Source: JAQBQB01 sp963757185 | GTDB taxonomy: Bacteria; Gemmatimonadota; Gemmatimonadetes; Gemmatimonadales; Gemmatimonadaceae | Length of the DNA: 64,000 nt | Assembly (NCBI GenBank): GCA_963757185.1 | Contig: CAVWQI010000002.1 | Coordinates: 1,240,001-1,304,000, forward strand | Reading direction: 5' to 3' | In this document: one piece after another, positions 1 through 8,354 of the stretch | Numbering within the stretch: position 1 is the first letter of the stretch | Layout of the letters: each line of letters starts with the position of its first letter | Notes under the pieces: generated by a model | What the model was told of the DNA's origin: nothing | Databases searched by the model: none | What the model saw: only the letters and a program-made list of their open reading frames with translations | Position numbers and translations under genes: made by a program

Positions 1-786
1 TCGGTCGTGATGGCGCTCTCGCAGTTCCGCGAAGGCGATCCGGCCGATCGAATCGTGCGGGCGCGCGCCGGCGGAAACAGTTTTGTCGCGCACCCGCCGC
101 GCGCCGGGGTCGACACGACGATCGCGGTGGCGCTCACCGGCATGCTCGAGACGGAGGCGAATGGAGAGCACGTGCTGCGAGTTCACGTCGACGCGTCGGC
201 GGGCCAGCGGCCCGTGTACTACGCGCTCGAGGTGGACGAAGTCCCGCTGGCCGGGCCGGTGAAGCCGGACATTCGGGGGCTCGTCGTCGAGCGCTGGTAC
301 GAGCGCTTCGACAACGGAGCGCCCGTCACCCGCGTCAACGAGGGCGATCTCGTGCGGGTGCGGTTGCGGATCACCGCCCCCGCAGACCGCGAGTTCGTTG
401 CGGTCGAAGATCCACTTCCCGCGGGCCTCGAGCCGATCGACATCGGCCTTCGAACGAGCAGCCTCTCGCCGTTCACCACGCCGGAGACCGAACGCGCGCG
501 GGCGACGGGCGATCGCGATCGAGATGGTCCACTATGGCAAGCCGTGTTGTACGGCGGGTGGGACGACGGCCATTGGTCGCCGTGGGAGCACAAAGAGCTG
601 CACGACGATCGCGTGTCCTACTTCGCGCGAATGCTGTGGATGGGGAGCTACACCGTGAGCTATGTCGCGCGCGCGACGACCGCGGGAAGTTTTGTCGTCC
701 CTCCGGCGTACGCGGAGGAGATGTACAATCCCGCGCTGCAAGGGAGGAGCAGCGGGGGAAGGTTCCTCATCGACCTTCGACCATAA
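1..786 (+). CDS. alpha-2-macroglobulin family protein, C-terminal fragment (5' end outside window)
   Basis: Only the last ~261 codons are present and the reading frame is open to base 1. The visible part is the end of a bacterial alpha-2-macroglobulin: a beta-rich segment followed by the characteristic C-terminal motif with an aromatic cluster (SYFARMLWMGSYTVSYVARA), then VVPPAYAEEMYNP, which is the MG10-type C-terminal domain of periplasmic or lipoprotein macroglobulins. Family members trap proteases in the periplasm, often beside a class A-type penicillin-binding protein (PBP1C). The thioester region and the N-terminus lie upstream and cannot be judged. No partner gene follows on this strand. 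The family call is confident; the subtype is not. Confidence 0.8.
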   Translation, partial: SVVMALSQFREGDPADRIVRARAGGNSFVAHPPRAGVDTTIAVALTGMLETEANGEHVLRVHVDASAGQRPVYYALEVDEVPLAGPVKPDIRGLVVERWYERFDNGAPVTRVNEGDLVRVRLRITAPADREFVAVEDPLPAGLEPIDIGLRTSSLSPFTTPETERARATGDRDRDGPLWQAVLYGGWDDGHWSPWEHKELHDDRVSYFARMLWMGSYTVSYVARATTAGSFVVPPAYAEEMYNPALQGRSSGGRFLIDLRP

Positions 787-888
787 GACGTTGCGAGCTA
801 GAGATCGCGATTCCTGGGCTCGCGTCTCGCCGGGCTCGCTTCCGAATCCGCGATGCCCGGCGAGCCGGTAAACCGCAAACGACAGCCG

Positions 889-1521
889 TTACGGTTTTAC
901 CATCTTTGGTGCCGCGTCCTCGAACGTGTACCCGTAGCCCGTCTTCGGACATTTCACCGCCGAATTCGTCGGGCTGAACATTCCGTTCGGATTGTCCTTG
1001 AAGAGCCACACGTGCAGGTCCCAGTGGTGCAGCTCGGCCGGCATGATCGGCGCGTGTCCTTCCATCGGGCCCATGAGCTGGTGGCCAAGTATGGTCGGCG
1101 GTGTCTTCGACACTTCGGTCGGCACGAACCACTCGGCGCCAGTGAGCACGAGTTTGTCACCCACCGGCTCGTAGAGAAGGATCTGCGGTTTGGTCGAGTC
1201 GAGCTTTGGGCTCACGTTCGACATGTTGAGGAAGTGCACGCCCATGGCGCCCGGCTTGTATTCCATGGCGCCGTGCTCGGTACCGCCAGCAGGGAAATCG
1301 ACGCAGCCGACCGTCGAGAAGTAGCCGTCGCGCACCGCGGCGATGGGATCTTTGTACTTCTCGAGCGCCTTTCGCACCGCGGTGATCGCCGGGACGTTCA
1401 TGACGGCGCCTTGCTGTTTTGCTTGCGCGCTGAGTGACGCCGGTGAGGCCGTCGCGAGCGCGGCGACCGTCGTGGTGAGCCAGGCCGCGGTCGAAAGTGA
1501 CCGGGTGTATCCATTCCGCAT
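889..1521 (-). CDS. secreted protein of unknown function
   Basis: About 210 residues. The start at 1521 is preferred because it is followed directly by a signal peptide (basic MRNGYTR, hydrophobic stretch, cleavage near SLSAQA); a longer frame to 1572 would bury it. The mature part has no domain I recognise. Its most distinctive region is a histidine- and methionine-rich stretch, MGPMEGHAPIMPAELHHWD followed by LHVWLFKDNPNGMF, which could bind metal or be a structural motif. Two cysteines (TVGCVDF and VKCPKTG) could form a disulfide. It stands alone, convergent with the macroglobulin gene and separated by about 100 bp from the DUF2911 gene upstream. Confidence 0.7.
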   Translation of the reverse strand: MRNGYTRSLSTAAWLTTTVAALATASPASLSAQAKQQGAVMNVPAITAVRKALEKYKDPIAAVRDGYFSTVGCVDFPAGGTEHGAMEYKPGAMGVHFLNMSNVSPKLDSTKPQILLYEPVGDKLVLTGAEWFVPTEVSKTPPTILGHQLMGPMEGHAPIMPAELHHWDLHVWLFKDNPNGMFSPTNSAVKCPKTGYGYTFEDAAPKMVKP

Positions 1522-1623
1522 CGAAAGGACCCTTGAGTTGACGATGAGGGAGCATCGACCAACGTCTGGCACAAGTCAAGGTTGCGGCGATGTGGCGAAT
1601 ATGCCACGACGGCGCTGGCCGCT

Positions 1624-2202
1624 CTAGTCGGGTTTGTACGGCGCCTTGATCCGGATGGGAACGCCAACCGTGCCCCAGTGAATCCGCATCACCGCGTCGT
1701 CGCGGAGCACGAGCGGGAACTCGATCTCCAGCGTCTCCACGTGCGACGCCGACTCCGGCGTGACGTCGACGCGGAGCACGTCATCGGCTTCACCGGGATA
1801 CGGCTTGTGGAAGGTGTGCGCGGCCCGGCTGAAGATGACCGTCCACGGCCGATGCTCGTGAGGCACGAGCCAGAGTGAGTACTCTCCGGCCCTGAGGTCA
1901 TGTCCCTCGACCTTCACGTCGTGGTCGAACACGACCCGGGTCGCCGAGTCGGCGCCGGGATGCCAGACGCTGTCCCAGGGCACGAGCTGGCCAAACAGCG
2001 GTCGCCCCCGCGCAACCGGGCGCCCGTACGAGACCGTGATGGTCGTGAGCGCCACGTTCTGCGAGATGGTGGCGCGCTGACTGAACGGATAGCCCTGAGC
2101 GAAGGCGGCGCGTGGCGCAACGAGCGCCAGCGCAAAGCTCGAGAGCCGCGCGGCGCGGCGAGCAACGAAGCGGATTCGCATTCCGCGCGGCGACACGCTC
2201 AT
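1624..2202 (-). CDS. DUF2911 domain-containing secreted protein
   Basis: 192 residues. The ATG at 2202 overlaps the TGA of the upstream methyltransferase (ATGA), so translation is probably coupled; an internal ATG at 2181 is an alternative. The N-terminus carries a signal-like segment ending near AAFAQG. The mature part has DUF2911 features: VSYGRPVARGRPLFGQLVPW, then a WHPGADSATRVVFDHDVKVEG stretch, GEYSLWLVPHE and WTVIFSRAAHTFH. DUF2911 proteins are periplasmic or extracellular and common in Bacteroidota and Gemmatimonadota; no biochemical role is established. The coupling to a cytoplasmic methyltransferase gives no obvious functional clue. Confidence 0.85.
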   Translation of the reverse strand: MSVSPRGMRIRFVARRAARLSSFALALVAPRAAFAQGYPFSQRATISQNVALTTITVSYGRPVARGRPLFGQLVPWDSVWHPGADSATRVVFDHDVKVEGHDLRAGEYSLWLVPHEHRPWTVIFSRAAHTFHKPYPGEADDVLRVDVTPESASHVETLEIEFPLVLRDDAVMRIHWGTVGVPIRIKAPYKPD

Positions 2203-3035
2203 CGAATCGCCACGCCGCCCCAGCACCGCGACGGAAGCGTGACGCCATCGGGGCGCGTGAACGGGGCAAGCCGCTCGGCGATCGTTGTTCGAAACGCCTC
2301 CCGCGACGCATCGGAGAGCGAACGGATCAGCGGGCCGAGCGCCGTCAGCTCGATGAGAAAATCCCAATAGGCGCTCGCGTCCGCGAAGTGCCACGCCATC
2401 TCGACCGGCTCGATGCGCCTGGACGAGAAGCCGATGCCGTCGAGCAACGCTTGCAGTCGGCCGCGATCGCCGAGCGCGAGAATGCCTGGCTGCCATTCGC
2501 CGGTGGGGCGGGGAAGGTGCCCTTGCTCCACCAGCGTTCGCGCCGGCAGGGACGCGAACGGGTTCTCCTCGGGACCGGTGAACACGGCAAACGCGAGACG
2601 TCCGCCCGGTACGAGCACCCGCCGGCACTCGCGTAACGCGGCAGCGGGATCGGGCATGAGCATGAAGCCCCAGCGGCAGAGCACGCCGTCGAACGACTCG
2701 TCGGGGAGGTCCATCGCCTGCGCGTCGAGCACGCGATAGTCCACATTCTGAATTCCCAGTTCGGCCCCGCGCTTCCGCGCGATGTCCACCATCTCGGGAG
2801 ACAGGTCGGTCGAGACGAGCCGTCCGTTTCCGAGATCTTTGGCCGCGAGGAAACCGGTGTCCCCGGGACCGGCGGCGACCTCCAACACGCGCTGCCCGTT
2901 CCGCGGGTCGAGGCTCTTCACCAGCCATTCGTGGATCGGACGCGTCGCCGCGAACATCGATTCGCGCTGATCGAACCAGGCTCTCGCCTGGCTGTTCCAG
3001 TCGCTACGAACGCTCTCGGTCGCGCTGCCGCTCAT
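2199..3035 (-). CDS. class I SAM-dependent methyltransferase
   Basis: 278 residues. The start at 3035 follows a good ribosome-binding site (GGAGGA, 6 nt away); upstream in-frame ATGs would add a low-complexity tail. The SAM-binding fold is clear: motif I VLEVAAGPGDTGFLA, an acidic residue after beta 2 (VSTDLSPEM), motif II VDYRVLDAQAMDLPDESFD and post-motif LRECRRVLVPGG. This is the Methyltransf_11/UbiE-like group acting on small molecules; the substrate cannot be told. First gene of a two-gene unit with the DUF2911 gene. Confidence 0.88.
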   Translation of the reverse strand: MSGSATESVRSDWNSQARAWFDQRESMFAATRPIHEWLVKSLDPRNGQRVLEVAAGPGDTGFLAAKDLGNGRLVSTDLSPEMVDIARKRGAELGIQNVDYRVLDAQAMDLPDESFDGVLCRWGFMLMPDPAAALRECRRVLVPGGRLAFAVFTGPEENPFASLPARTLVEQGHLPRPTGEWQPGILALGDRGRLQALLDGIGFSSRRIEPVEMAWHFADASAYWDFLIELTALGPLIRSLSDASREAFRTTIAERLAPFTRPDGVTLPSRCWGGVAIR

Positions 3036-3120
3036 CGAGTTCTCCTCCGGTTGCCCGAGAATATCACCCTCGACGCTCGGCGCGTCACCCCCGGCCAGCC
3101 CGCTCGTCCTCATATACGGT

Positions 3121-5286
3121 ATGGGCCGACCGACACTTCGCCTTCCGAGACTTCCGCACGAGCCGCTGCCTCGCTTCCGGCTCATGTCGGTCTGGTTTGC
3201 CGCCGGGCTGGCGTTTCTCAACGTCGGGCTGTTCATGTTCGACGCCAACCTGCCGCCTGCGTTGCGGTGGGACGAGGCCGCGGCGGCGGCTGCACTCGGC
3301 GCGTGGTGGATCTACGGCTATCGGCGCGGCGGTTTTCCGATCATCGGCTGGGCAGTCGACGCGACGCTCGTGCTGGTGGTCGCGGCGGTGTCGCCGATGC
3401 CGTCGGATGCGATCGCTCTCTTCTTCGCGGGACTCCAGTTCCGATCGCTCTTCGTACCCCGTCGAGAGCTTGGGTTGCTCATCGTGTCGTTCGCCATCGC
3501 GCGGGTCGGGTCGACGGCGCTCTGGTACTCGAACGGCCACGTCGAGTACGGTCCGCTCTCGCCGAATTCGCTGATCTCGGTGCTCGGCCTCACGATCATC
3601 GCGGCGAGTCTCCATCTCTTCGTCAGCGCCACGCAGCGGCAAAGCGTCATGGCGCACGAGTTGGCGCGCAGCGACGAACGCTACCGGCTGGTTGCGCGCG
3701 CGACCCGAGACGTCGTCTACGACTGGCATGTCCCGAGCGGCACCATCGAGTGGACGGAATCGATGCAGTCCGTATTCGGCTACGCGCCGGACCAGATTGG
3801 CGACGGCGCGTGGTGGCTCGAGCGCGTCCATCCCGCCGATCGCGATGCGCTCCAGGATTCCGTCGCAGCGGCGGTGGCCGACCCCGCGACGACCGTGTCG
3901 ACGGTTCAGTATCGCGTGCGGCGCTCCGACGACCGGTACGCCTACGTGTCCGGAAGCCTGATCGTGCAGCGCTTGCCGGACGGCTCGGCCGAGCGTGTGA
4001 TCGGGTCCATCCGCGACGTGACGAGTGAGCATCTCCTCGAGGAGCGGCTCCGCCAGGCGCAAAAGATGGAAGCCGTTGGCCAGCTCGCGGGCGGTGTGGC
4101 GCACGACTTCAACAACTTGCTCACCGTCATCGGCGGGCACGTATTCATGCTCGAGCAATCGTCGGCGGACAGCTCCGCGAACCCGGGCGAGCCCGATCCA
4201 CGGTCAGCCAAGCACCTCGCGGGCATCACGCGCGCGACCGATCGCGCCGCCTCACTGACGCGGCAGCTCCTCGCGTTCGGCCGCAAGCAGCTCCTGTCGC
4301 CCACCCTGCTCGACGTGAACGCCGTCGTCGAGGAGACGCTTCACATGATGCGGCCGGCTGTCGGCGAGCGAGTCCGGATCGTCACGCGCCTCGACCCGAA
4401 CTTGCGCGCGGTCTACGCCGATGCGGGCCAACTGGGTCAAGTTCTGGTGAATCTCGCGCTCAATGCGCGCGACGCGATGCAGCCGACGAACGGCGGAACG
4501 CTCACGATCGAGACGGCGAACGCCATCCTCGCCGACCGTGCGGAGCCGCGTTCCGGCGACGCGATCTCCGGCTCTGTCGAGAGCGGACTATCCGCCGGCG
4601 ACTACGTGCGCCTGACTGTGCGCGACACCGGCACCGGAATGGACGCGGCCACGCTTTCGCGCGCCTTCGAGCCGTTCTTCACGACCAAGCCGCCCGGCCG
4701 CGGCACAGGCCTCGGCCTCGCGTCGGTGTATGGCATCGTGAAGCAGTCGTTCGGCGACATTCAAGCCGAGAGCGCATCGGGAGTGGGATCGACATTCACG
4801 ATTCATCTCCCCGCGGCGGAGCGTCGACGCACGCCGCGGAGCGAGAATCTCGACGATGCGGGCGCGGCGCCATGGACCGGAGTCGGCGCTGCCCCGAGGT
4901 CACCGCATCGCGGCGTGCTTCTCGTCGAGGACAACGCCGGCGTCCGTGCTTTCGCCGCCGAGGTGCTGTCGCAAGCCGGCTACGACGTGCGCTCGGCGTG
5001 TCACGGCGTCGAGGCGCTCGAGTTGATGCGCAAGTACGAATCGTCGATCGACGTCGTGGTGACTGACGTCGTGATGCCGGAAATGGGCGGACGCCCGATG
5101 GTCGAGCAGCTGCGCAGGCGACGGCCGCAGCTGCCCGTCCTCTACGTCACCGCGTACACGGACGACGCGAGCATGATCGACGAGTTGAAGGCGACGGGAG
5201 CCCGTCTGCTCGAGAAGCCGTTTACGGCGAGCCAGTTGGCGGAAGCGGTGGCGTCGCTCGGAGGCGCACTGGCGAAAGCGAGCTGA
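3121..5286 (+). CDS. membrane-bound PAS hybrid sensor histidine kinase with C-terminal receiver
   Basis: 721 residues. Order of parts: about five membrane segments (residues ~22-165), PAS domain of the PAS_3 type (~180-300, with GYAPDQIGDGAWW and a VHPADR motif), HisKA-like dimerisation region with the phospho-acceptor His328 in GGVAHDFNNLLTVIGG, ATPase domain (N box VNLALNARDAM, G1 DTGTGMD, F/G2 FEPFF through GRGTGLGLA), and a receiver with Asp649 in VVVTDVVMPEMGG. The AHDFNNLL box is typical of PAS hybrid kinases. Start 3121 is an ATG without a clear ribosome site; ATG 3184 is the alternative. There is no adjacent response regulator, so output must be through the fused receiver or a distant partner. 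Confidence 0.9.
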   Translation: MGRPTLRLPRLPHEPLPRFRLMSVWFAAGLAFLNVGLFMFDANLPPALRWDEAAAAAALGAWWIYGYRRGGFPIIGWAVDATLVLVVAAVSPMPSDAIALFFAGLQFRSLFVPRRELGLLIVSFAIARVGSTALWYSNGHVEYGPLSPNSLISVLGLTIIAASLHLFVSATQRQSVMAHELARSDERYRLVARATRDVVYDWHVPSGTIEWTESMQSVFGYAPDQIGDGAWWLERVHPADRDALQDSVAAAVADPATTVSTVQYRVRRSDDRYAYVSGSLIVQRLPDGSAERVIGSIRDVTSEHLLEERLRQAQKMEAVGQLAGGVAHDFNNLLTVIGGHVFMLEQSSADSSANPGEPDPRSAKHLAGITRATDRAASLTRQLLAFGRKQLLSPTLLDVNAVVEETLHMMRPAVGERVRIVTRLDPNLRAVYADAGQLGQVLVNLALNARDAMQPTNGGTLTIETANAILADRAEPRSGDAISGSVESGLSAGDYVRLTVRDTGTGMDAATLSRAFEPFFTTKPPGRGTGLGLASVYGIVKQSFGDIQAESASGVGSTFTIHLPAAERRRTPRSENLDDAGAAPWTGVGAAPRSPHRGVLLVEDNAGVRAFAAEVLSQAGYDVRSACHGVEALELMRKYESSIDVVVTDVVMPEMGGRPMVEQLRRRRPQLPVLYVTAYTDDASMIDELKATGARLLEKPFTASQLAEAVASLGGALAKAS

Positions 5287-5325
5287 CGGTTCGGATGCTC
5301 AGCGCGGCGGCCCGAGAGCTACCGC

Positions 5326-6174
5326 TCAGCGAGCCACAGAGTCATGCTCGATTATCTGCTTGGCGCGTTGGATCACAGGCCGGTCCACCAATTCCCCCCG
5401 GTGCGCGAACACCGCGTCCTCGGGCCGCGACGCAAGCTCGTCGAGTATCGCCCGCGCCCAGGAGACTTCCTCGCCGCTCGGCCTGAACGCGTCGTTGGTG
5501 ATGGGAATCTGTTTCGGATGGATGCACAGTTTTCCGCCGAACCCAAAGCTCCTGCTTCGCGCCGCGTGACGGCGGAGTTGATCCTGATCGTCGATCGCGA
5601 GCGTCACCAGATCTACCGGCGGCGCGATGCCGGCGACCTTTGACGCGACGACGATGCGCGAGCGAACGGCGTCGAACGCGCCGTCGGCGTCGTGGATCCC
5701 CGTGTCGAGTGTGAAGTCGAGCGCGCCGAAGACGAGCCGCTCGACGCGCGGACATCGCGCGACGTCGAGCACGTTCCACAGACCGGCCGCGGTCTCGATG
5801 ATCGGGACGACAACGTGTTCGGGCGCGATCGCGGCAAGCGCCCGCTCGACGTGCGCCGCGCTGTCGGCCTTCGGAAGCAGCACGCCGCGGATGGCCAGCG
5901 TGCGCGCAACGCCGAGGTCCTCTTCGAACCACGGCGTGAGCGCGCTGTTCACGCGCACGTAGACCGGCACGTCTCGTGGAATCGTTGCGGTCATGAGGCC
6001 GCGGCGCGCGTCCACTTTTTCGTCAGGCGCGACGGCGTCCTCGAGGTCGAGAATCACGCGATCGGCGCCGCTCGCCGCGGCCTTGGCGAAGCGGTCGGGT
6101 CGAGTCGCGGGGACGAACAGCCAGGACCGAGCGGGCCCCTCGCCTTGGCTGATGGGTGGATTCATTCGATTCAT
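5326..6174 (-). CDS. HpcH/HpaI (CitE-type) lyase, candidate citramalyl-CoA lyase
   Basis: 282 residues. Start 6174 is chosen because its ATG overlaps the TGA of the upstream hydratase gene (ATGA). Family features: RSWLFVPATRPDRFAKA, GADRVILDLEDAVAPDEK, a conserved Arg after the third strand (VYVRVNS), IIETAAGLWN, FGALDFTLDTGI and CIHPKQIPI near the C-terminus. These enzymes cleave or condense acyl-CoA esters by aldol chemistry with Mg2+. Next to a MaoC-type hydratase, a class III CoA-transferase and MmgE/PrpD, the best analogy is Ccl, the citramalyl-CoA lyase of itaconate degradation (products acetyl-CoA and pyruvate). Malyl-CoA-type lyase activity cannot be excluded. Confidence 0.88.
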   Translation of the reverse strand: MNRMNPPISQGEGPARSWLFVPATRPDRFAKAAASGADRVILDLEDAVAPDEKVDARRGLMTATIPRDVPVYVRVNSALTPWFEEDLGVARTLAIRGVLLPKADSAAHVERALAAIAPEHVVVPIIETAAGLWNVLDVARCPRVERLVFGALDFTLDTGIHDADGAFDAVRSRIVVASKVAGIAPPVDLVTLAIDDQDQLRRHAARSRSFGFGGKLCIHPKQIPITNDAFRPSGEEVSWARAILDELASRPEDAVFAHRGELVDRPVIQRAKQIIEHDSVAR

Positions 6175-7046
6175 CCCGAAACCCACGCCTCCGCCTCCAC
6201 CGCGCGCGCTCCGTCGTTGTCGGTCGACCACAACTTGAAATAATCCGCGGCGTCGCCGGGCGCGCCGAAAACCAAGAAGTCGGACGTGTCGAATGTGGGC
6301 CGCATCGCCTTGAAGTGAAACCGGCGGACGCGCTCCGGAGTCACGTGCGTCTGCAACAGATCGAGCAGCAGCGTCGCGATCAGCGGGCCGTGTACGACGA
6401 GTCCCGCATACCCTTCGACGTGAGTCGCGTACCGCCGGTCGTAGTGAATGCGGTGCGTGTTGAACGTGAGCGCCGAAAAGCGAAAGAGGAGCGTCTCAGT
6501 CGGCCGCACGGTGTGTCGCCATGTGGGATCCCCGGCAACGTCCTCGCCCCGCTCGCCGGCGCGGGGCGTAGGCGGCGGCGGATCACGATACACGAGATCC
6601 TGCTCCTCCTCGATGGCGACTCCAGCATCCGTGCTGAATCGGTGACGCACAGTCACGAACACGAGCGCCGATTCCCGCCCCTTCTTCTCCTCGACCGACT
6701 GGATCACCGAGGCGCGTTCGACGCGCTCGCCGACTCGCAGCGGATGGTGAAACGCGACGCGGCTCCCGGCCCACAACCGGCGCGGCAACGTCACCGGCGG
6801 CAGGAACTCTCCGCGTCGCGCGTGGCCGTCCGGTCCCAGCTGCGACTCGCGCGCCACTGCCGGCGCCAGCGTCCAATGAAAGCCCAGCGGTGCCGCGTCG
6901 CCCTCCTTGGGCGCCTCGGCGGAATGATCCAGCGTCGCGTGCCAAGCCGCGACGCGGCTCGGCGTGATCCAATCCGCCGACGTCTGCGTCCGCCCGATCC
7001 AGGATTTCCAGTCGTGGTCAACCTGCACGAATTCGACTCCCACCAT
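6171..7046 (-). CDS. FAS1-like/MaoC hydratase, candidate itaconyl-CoA (mesaconyl-CoA) hydratase
   Basis: About 291 residues if started at 7046, which begins MVGVEFVQVDHDWKSWIG as expected for the FAS1-like dehydratase N-domain; an ATG at 7064 is the alternative. The protein has two hot-dog halves: an N-terminal FAS1-like domain (DWITPSRVAAWHATL, HWTLAP) and a C-terminal half with the HTD2-type motif FNTHRIHYDRRYATHVEGY and GLVVHGPLIATLL. This arrangement is shared by mesaconyl-C4-CoA hydratase and by Ich of itaconate degradation. First gene of the leftward two-gene unit, divergent from the dehydrogenase operon. Confidence 0.87.
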   Translation of the reverse strand: MVGVEFVQVDHDWKSWIGRTQTSADWITPSRVAAWHATLDHSAEAPKEGDAAPLGFHWTLAPAVARESQLGPDGHARRGEFLPPVTLPRRLWAGSRVAFHHPLRVGERVERASVIQSVEEKKGRESALVFVTVRHRFSTDAGVAIEEEQDLVYRDPPPPTPRAGERGEDVAGDPTWRHTVRPTETLLFRFSALTFNTHRIHYDRRYATHVEGYAGLVVHGPLIATLLLDLLQTHVTPERVRRFHFKAMRPTFDTSDFLVFGAPGDAADYFKLWSTDNDGARAVEAEAWVSG

Positions 7047-7201
7047 CGCTCCTCGCAGCCACATCGGGATTCTCGTCCCGTAACTCCCCACCAGCAAGAC
7101 CACCCTGCATCCCGGGCTCCGTCGCGCCGTGCCATATTCGACGAGTCCGGACGACAATTTCGGCCTACTCGCAATGGCCGGGCCACCCACACGGATCTCC
7201 C
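7047..7201. promoter_or_regulatory. divergent intergenic region of the putative itaconate-type cluster
   Basis: 155 bp between the hydratase (leftward) and the acyl-CoA dehydrogenase (rightward). Both operons must be transcribed outward from here, so at least one promoter and probably a shared operator lie inside. I see no convincing -35/-10 pair or palindrome, and no regulator gene is adjacent, unlike the Pseudomonas locus, which has its own LysR-type regulator. Confidence 0.5.
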
Positions 7202-8353
7202 TTGGCGCACGAGTCCTACGAAGAAATTCGAGAAGCCATCAGAGCCCTCTGCCAGAACTTTCCCGGCGCGTACTGGCAGAAGCTCGATGCCGAGCAGCGC
7301 TACCCCGACGAGTTCGTCTCGGCGCTCACCTCCGCCGGCTGGATGGCCGCTCTCATTCCGCAGGAATACGAGGGCGCCGGCCTCGGACTGGCCGAAGCGT
7401 CGGTCATTCTCGAGGAGATCAACCGCAACGGCGGCAACTCCGGCGCGTGTCACGGACAGCTCTACAACATGGGCACGTTGCTCCGGCACGGATCGGAGGA
7501 GCAGAAGCGCGCCTACCTGCCTCGCATCGCGCGCGGCGAGCTGCGTCTTCAATCGATGGCCGTCACCGAGCCGACGACCGGCACGGACACCACCAAGACG
7601 GCGACCTTCGCCGTCAAGCACGGCGATCGCTACGTCGTGAACGGCCAGAAGGTCTGGCTCTCGCGCGCGCAACACTCGGATCTCCTCGTCCTCCTCGCGC
7701 GCACGTCTCCGTACGCGGCCTCCGCGCGCACGGCCGGCATGTCGCTTTTCCTCGTCGACATCAAGGCTGCGCTGGAGAACGGCCTGACGCTTCGCCCGAT
7801 CCGCAACATGGTGAACCACGAGACGAGCGAGGCGTTCTTCACGGATCTCGAAATTCCGGCGGCGAACCTCATCGGCGAGGAGGGGAAGGGCTTTCGCTAC
7901 ATCCTCGACGGGCTCAACGCCGAGCGGACGCTCATCGCGGCCGAGTGCATCGGCGACGCCCGCTGGTTCGTCGAAAAGGCGACCGCCTACGCCAATGAGC
8001 GCGTCGTCTTCGACCGCCCGATCGGCCGGAACCAGGGCGTCCAGTTTCCGATCGCCGAGTGCCACATCGAGACCGAAGCCGCCGACTTGATGCGATGGAA
8101 GGCGTGCGCGCTGTTCGACAACCACGAACCGTGCGGCGCCGAGGCGAACATGGCGAAATACCTCGCGGCGAAGGCGTCGTGGGAAGCGGCGAACGTGTGT
8201 CTTCAGACGCACGGCGGCTTCGGCTTCGCGGCCGAGTACGACGTCGAGCGAAAGTTCCGCGAGACGCGCCTCTACCAAGTCGCGCCGATCTCCACGAACC
8301 TCATTCTGTCGTACGTGGCCGAGCACGTGCTCGGACTTCCGCGCTCGTTCTGA
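7202..8353 (+). CDS. acyl-CoA dehydrogenase family protein
   Basis: 383 residues, full length for the family. The start is TTG at 7202 because no ATG/GTG precedes the conserved N-terminus in frame. Visible features: AVTEPTTGTDT (FAD/substrate loop), VVNGQKVWLSRAQHSD, LDGLNAERTLIAAECIG, and the C-terminal GGFGFAAEYDVERKFRETR. The usual catalytic Glu of the YEGT loop is absent: the equivalent segment reads YQVAPIS (358-364). Glu241 in NAERTLIA lies where isovaleryl- and long-chain-type enzymes carry their base, so activity is still plausible. First gene of the rightward operon, 1 nt before the CoA-transferase. Homologous genes sit in the Pseudomonas itaconate locus, where their role is not settled. 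Confidence 0.9.
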   Translation: MAHESYEEIREAIRALCQNFPGAYWQKLDAEQRYPDEFVSALTSAGWMAALIPQEYEGAGLGLAEASVILEEINRNGGNSGACHGQLYNMGTLLRHGSEEQKRAYLPRIARGELRLQSMAVTEPTTGTDTTKTATFAVKHGDRYVVNGQKVWLSRAQHSDLLVLLARTSPYAASARTAGMSLFLVDIKAALENGLTLRPIRNMVNHETSEAFFTDLEIPAANLIGEEGKGFRYILDGLNAERTLIAAECIGDARWFVEKATAYANERVVFDRPIGRNQGVQFPIAECHIETEAADLMRWKACALFDNHEPCGAEANMAKYLAAKASWEAANVCLQTHGGFGFAAEYDVERKFRETRLYQVAPISTNLILSYVAEHVLGLPRSF

Positions 8354-8354
8354 G

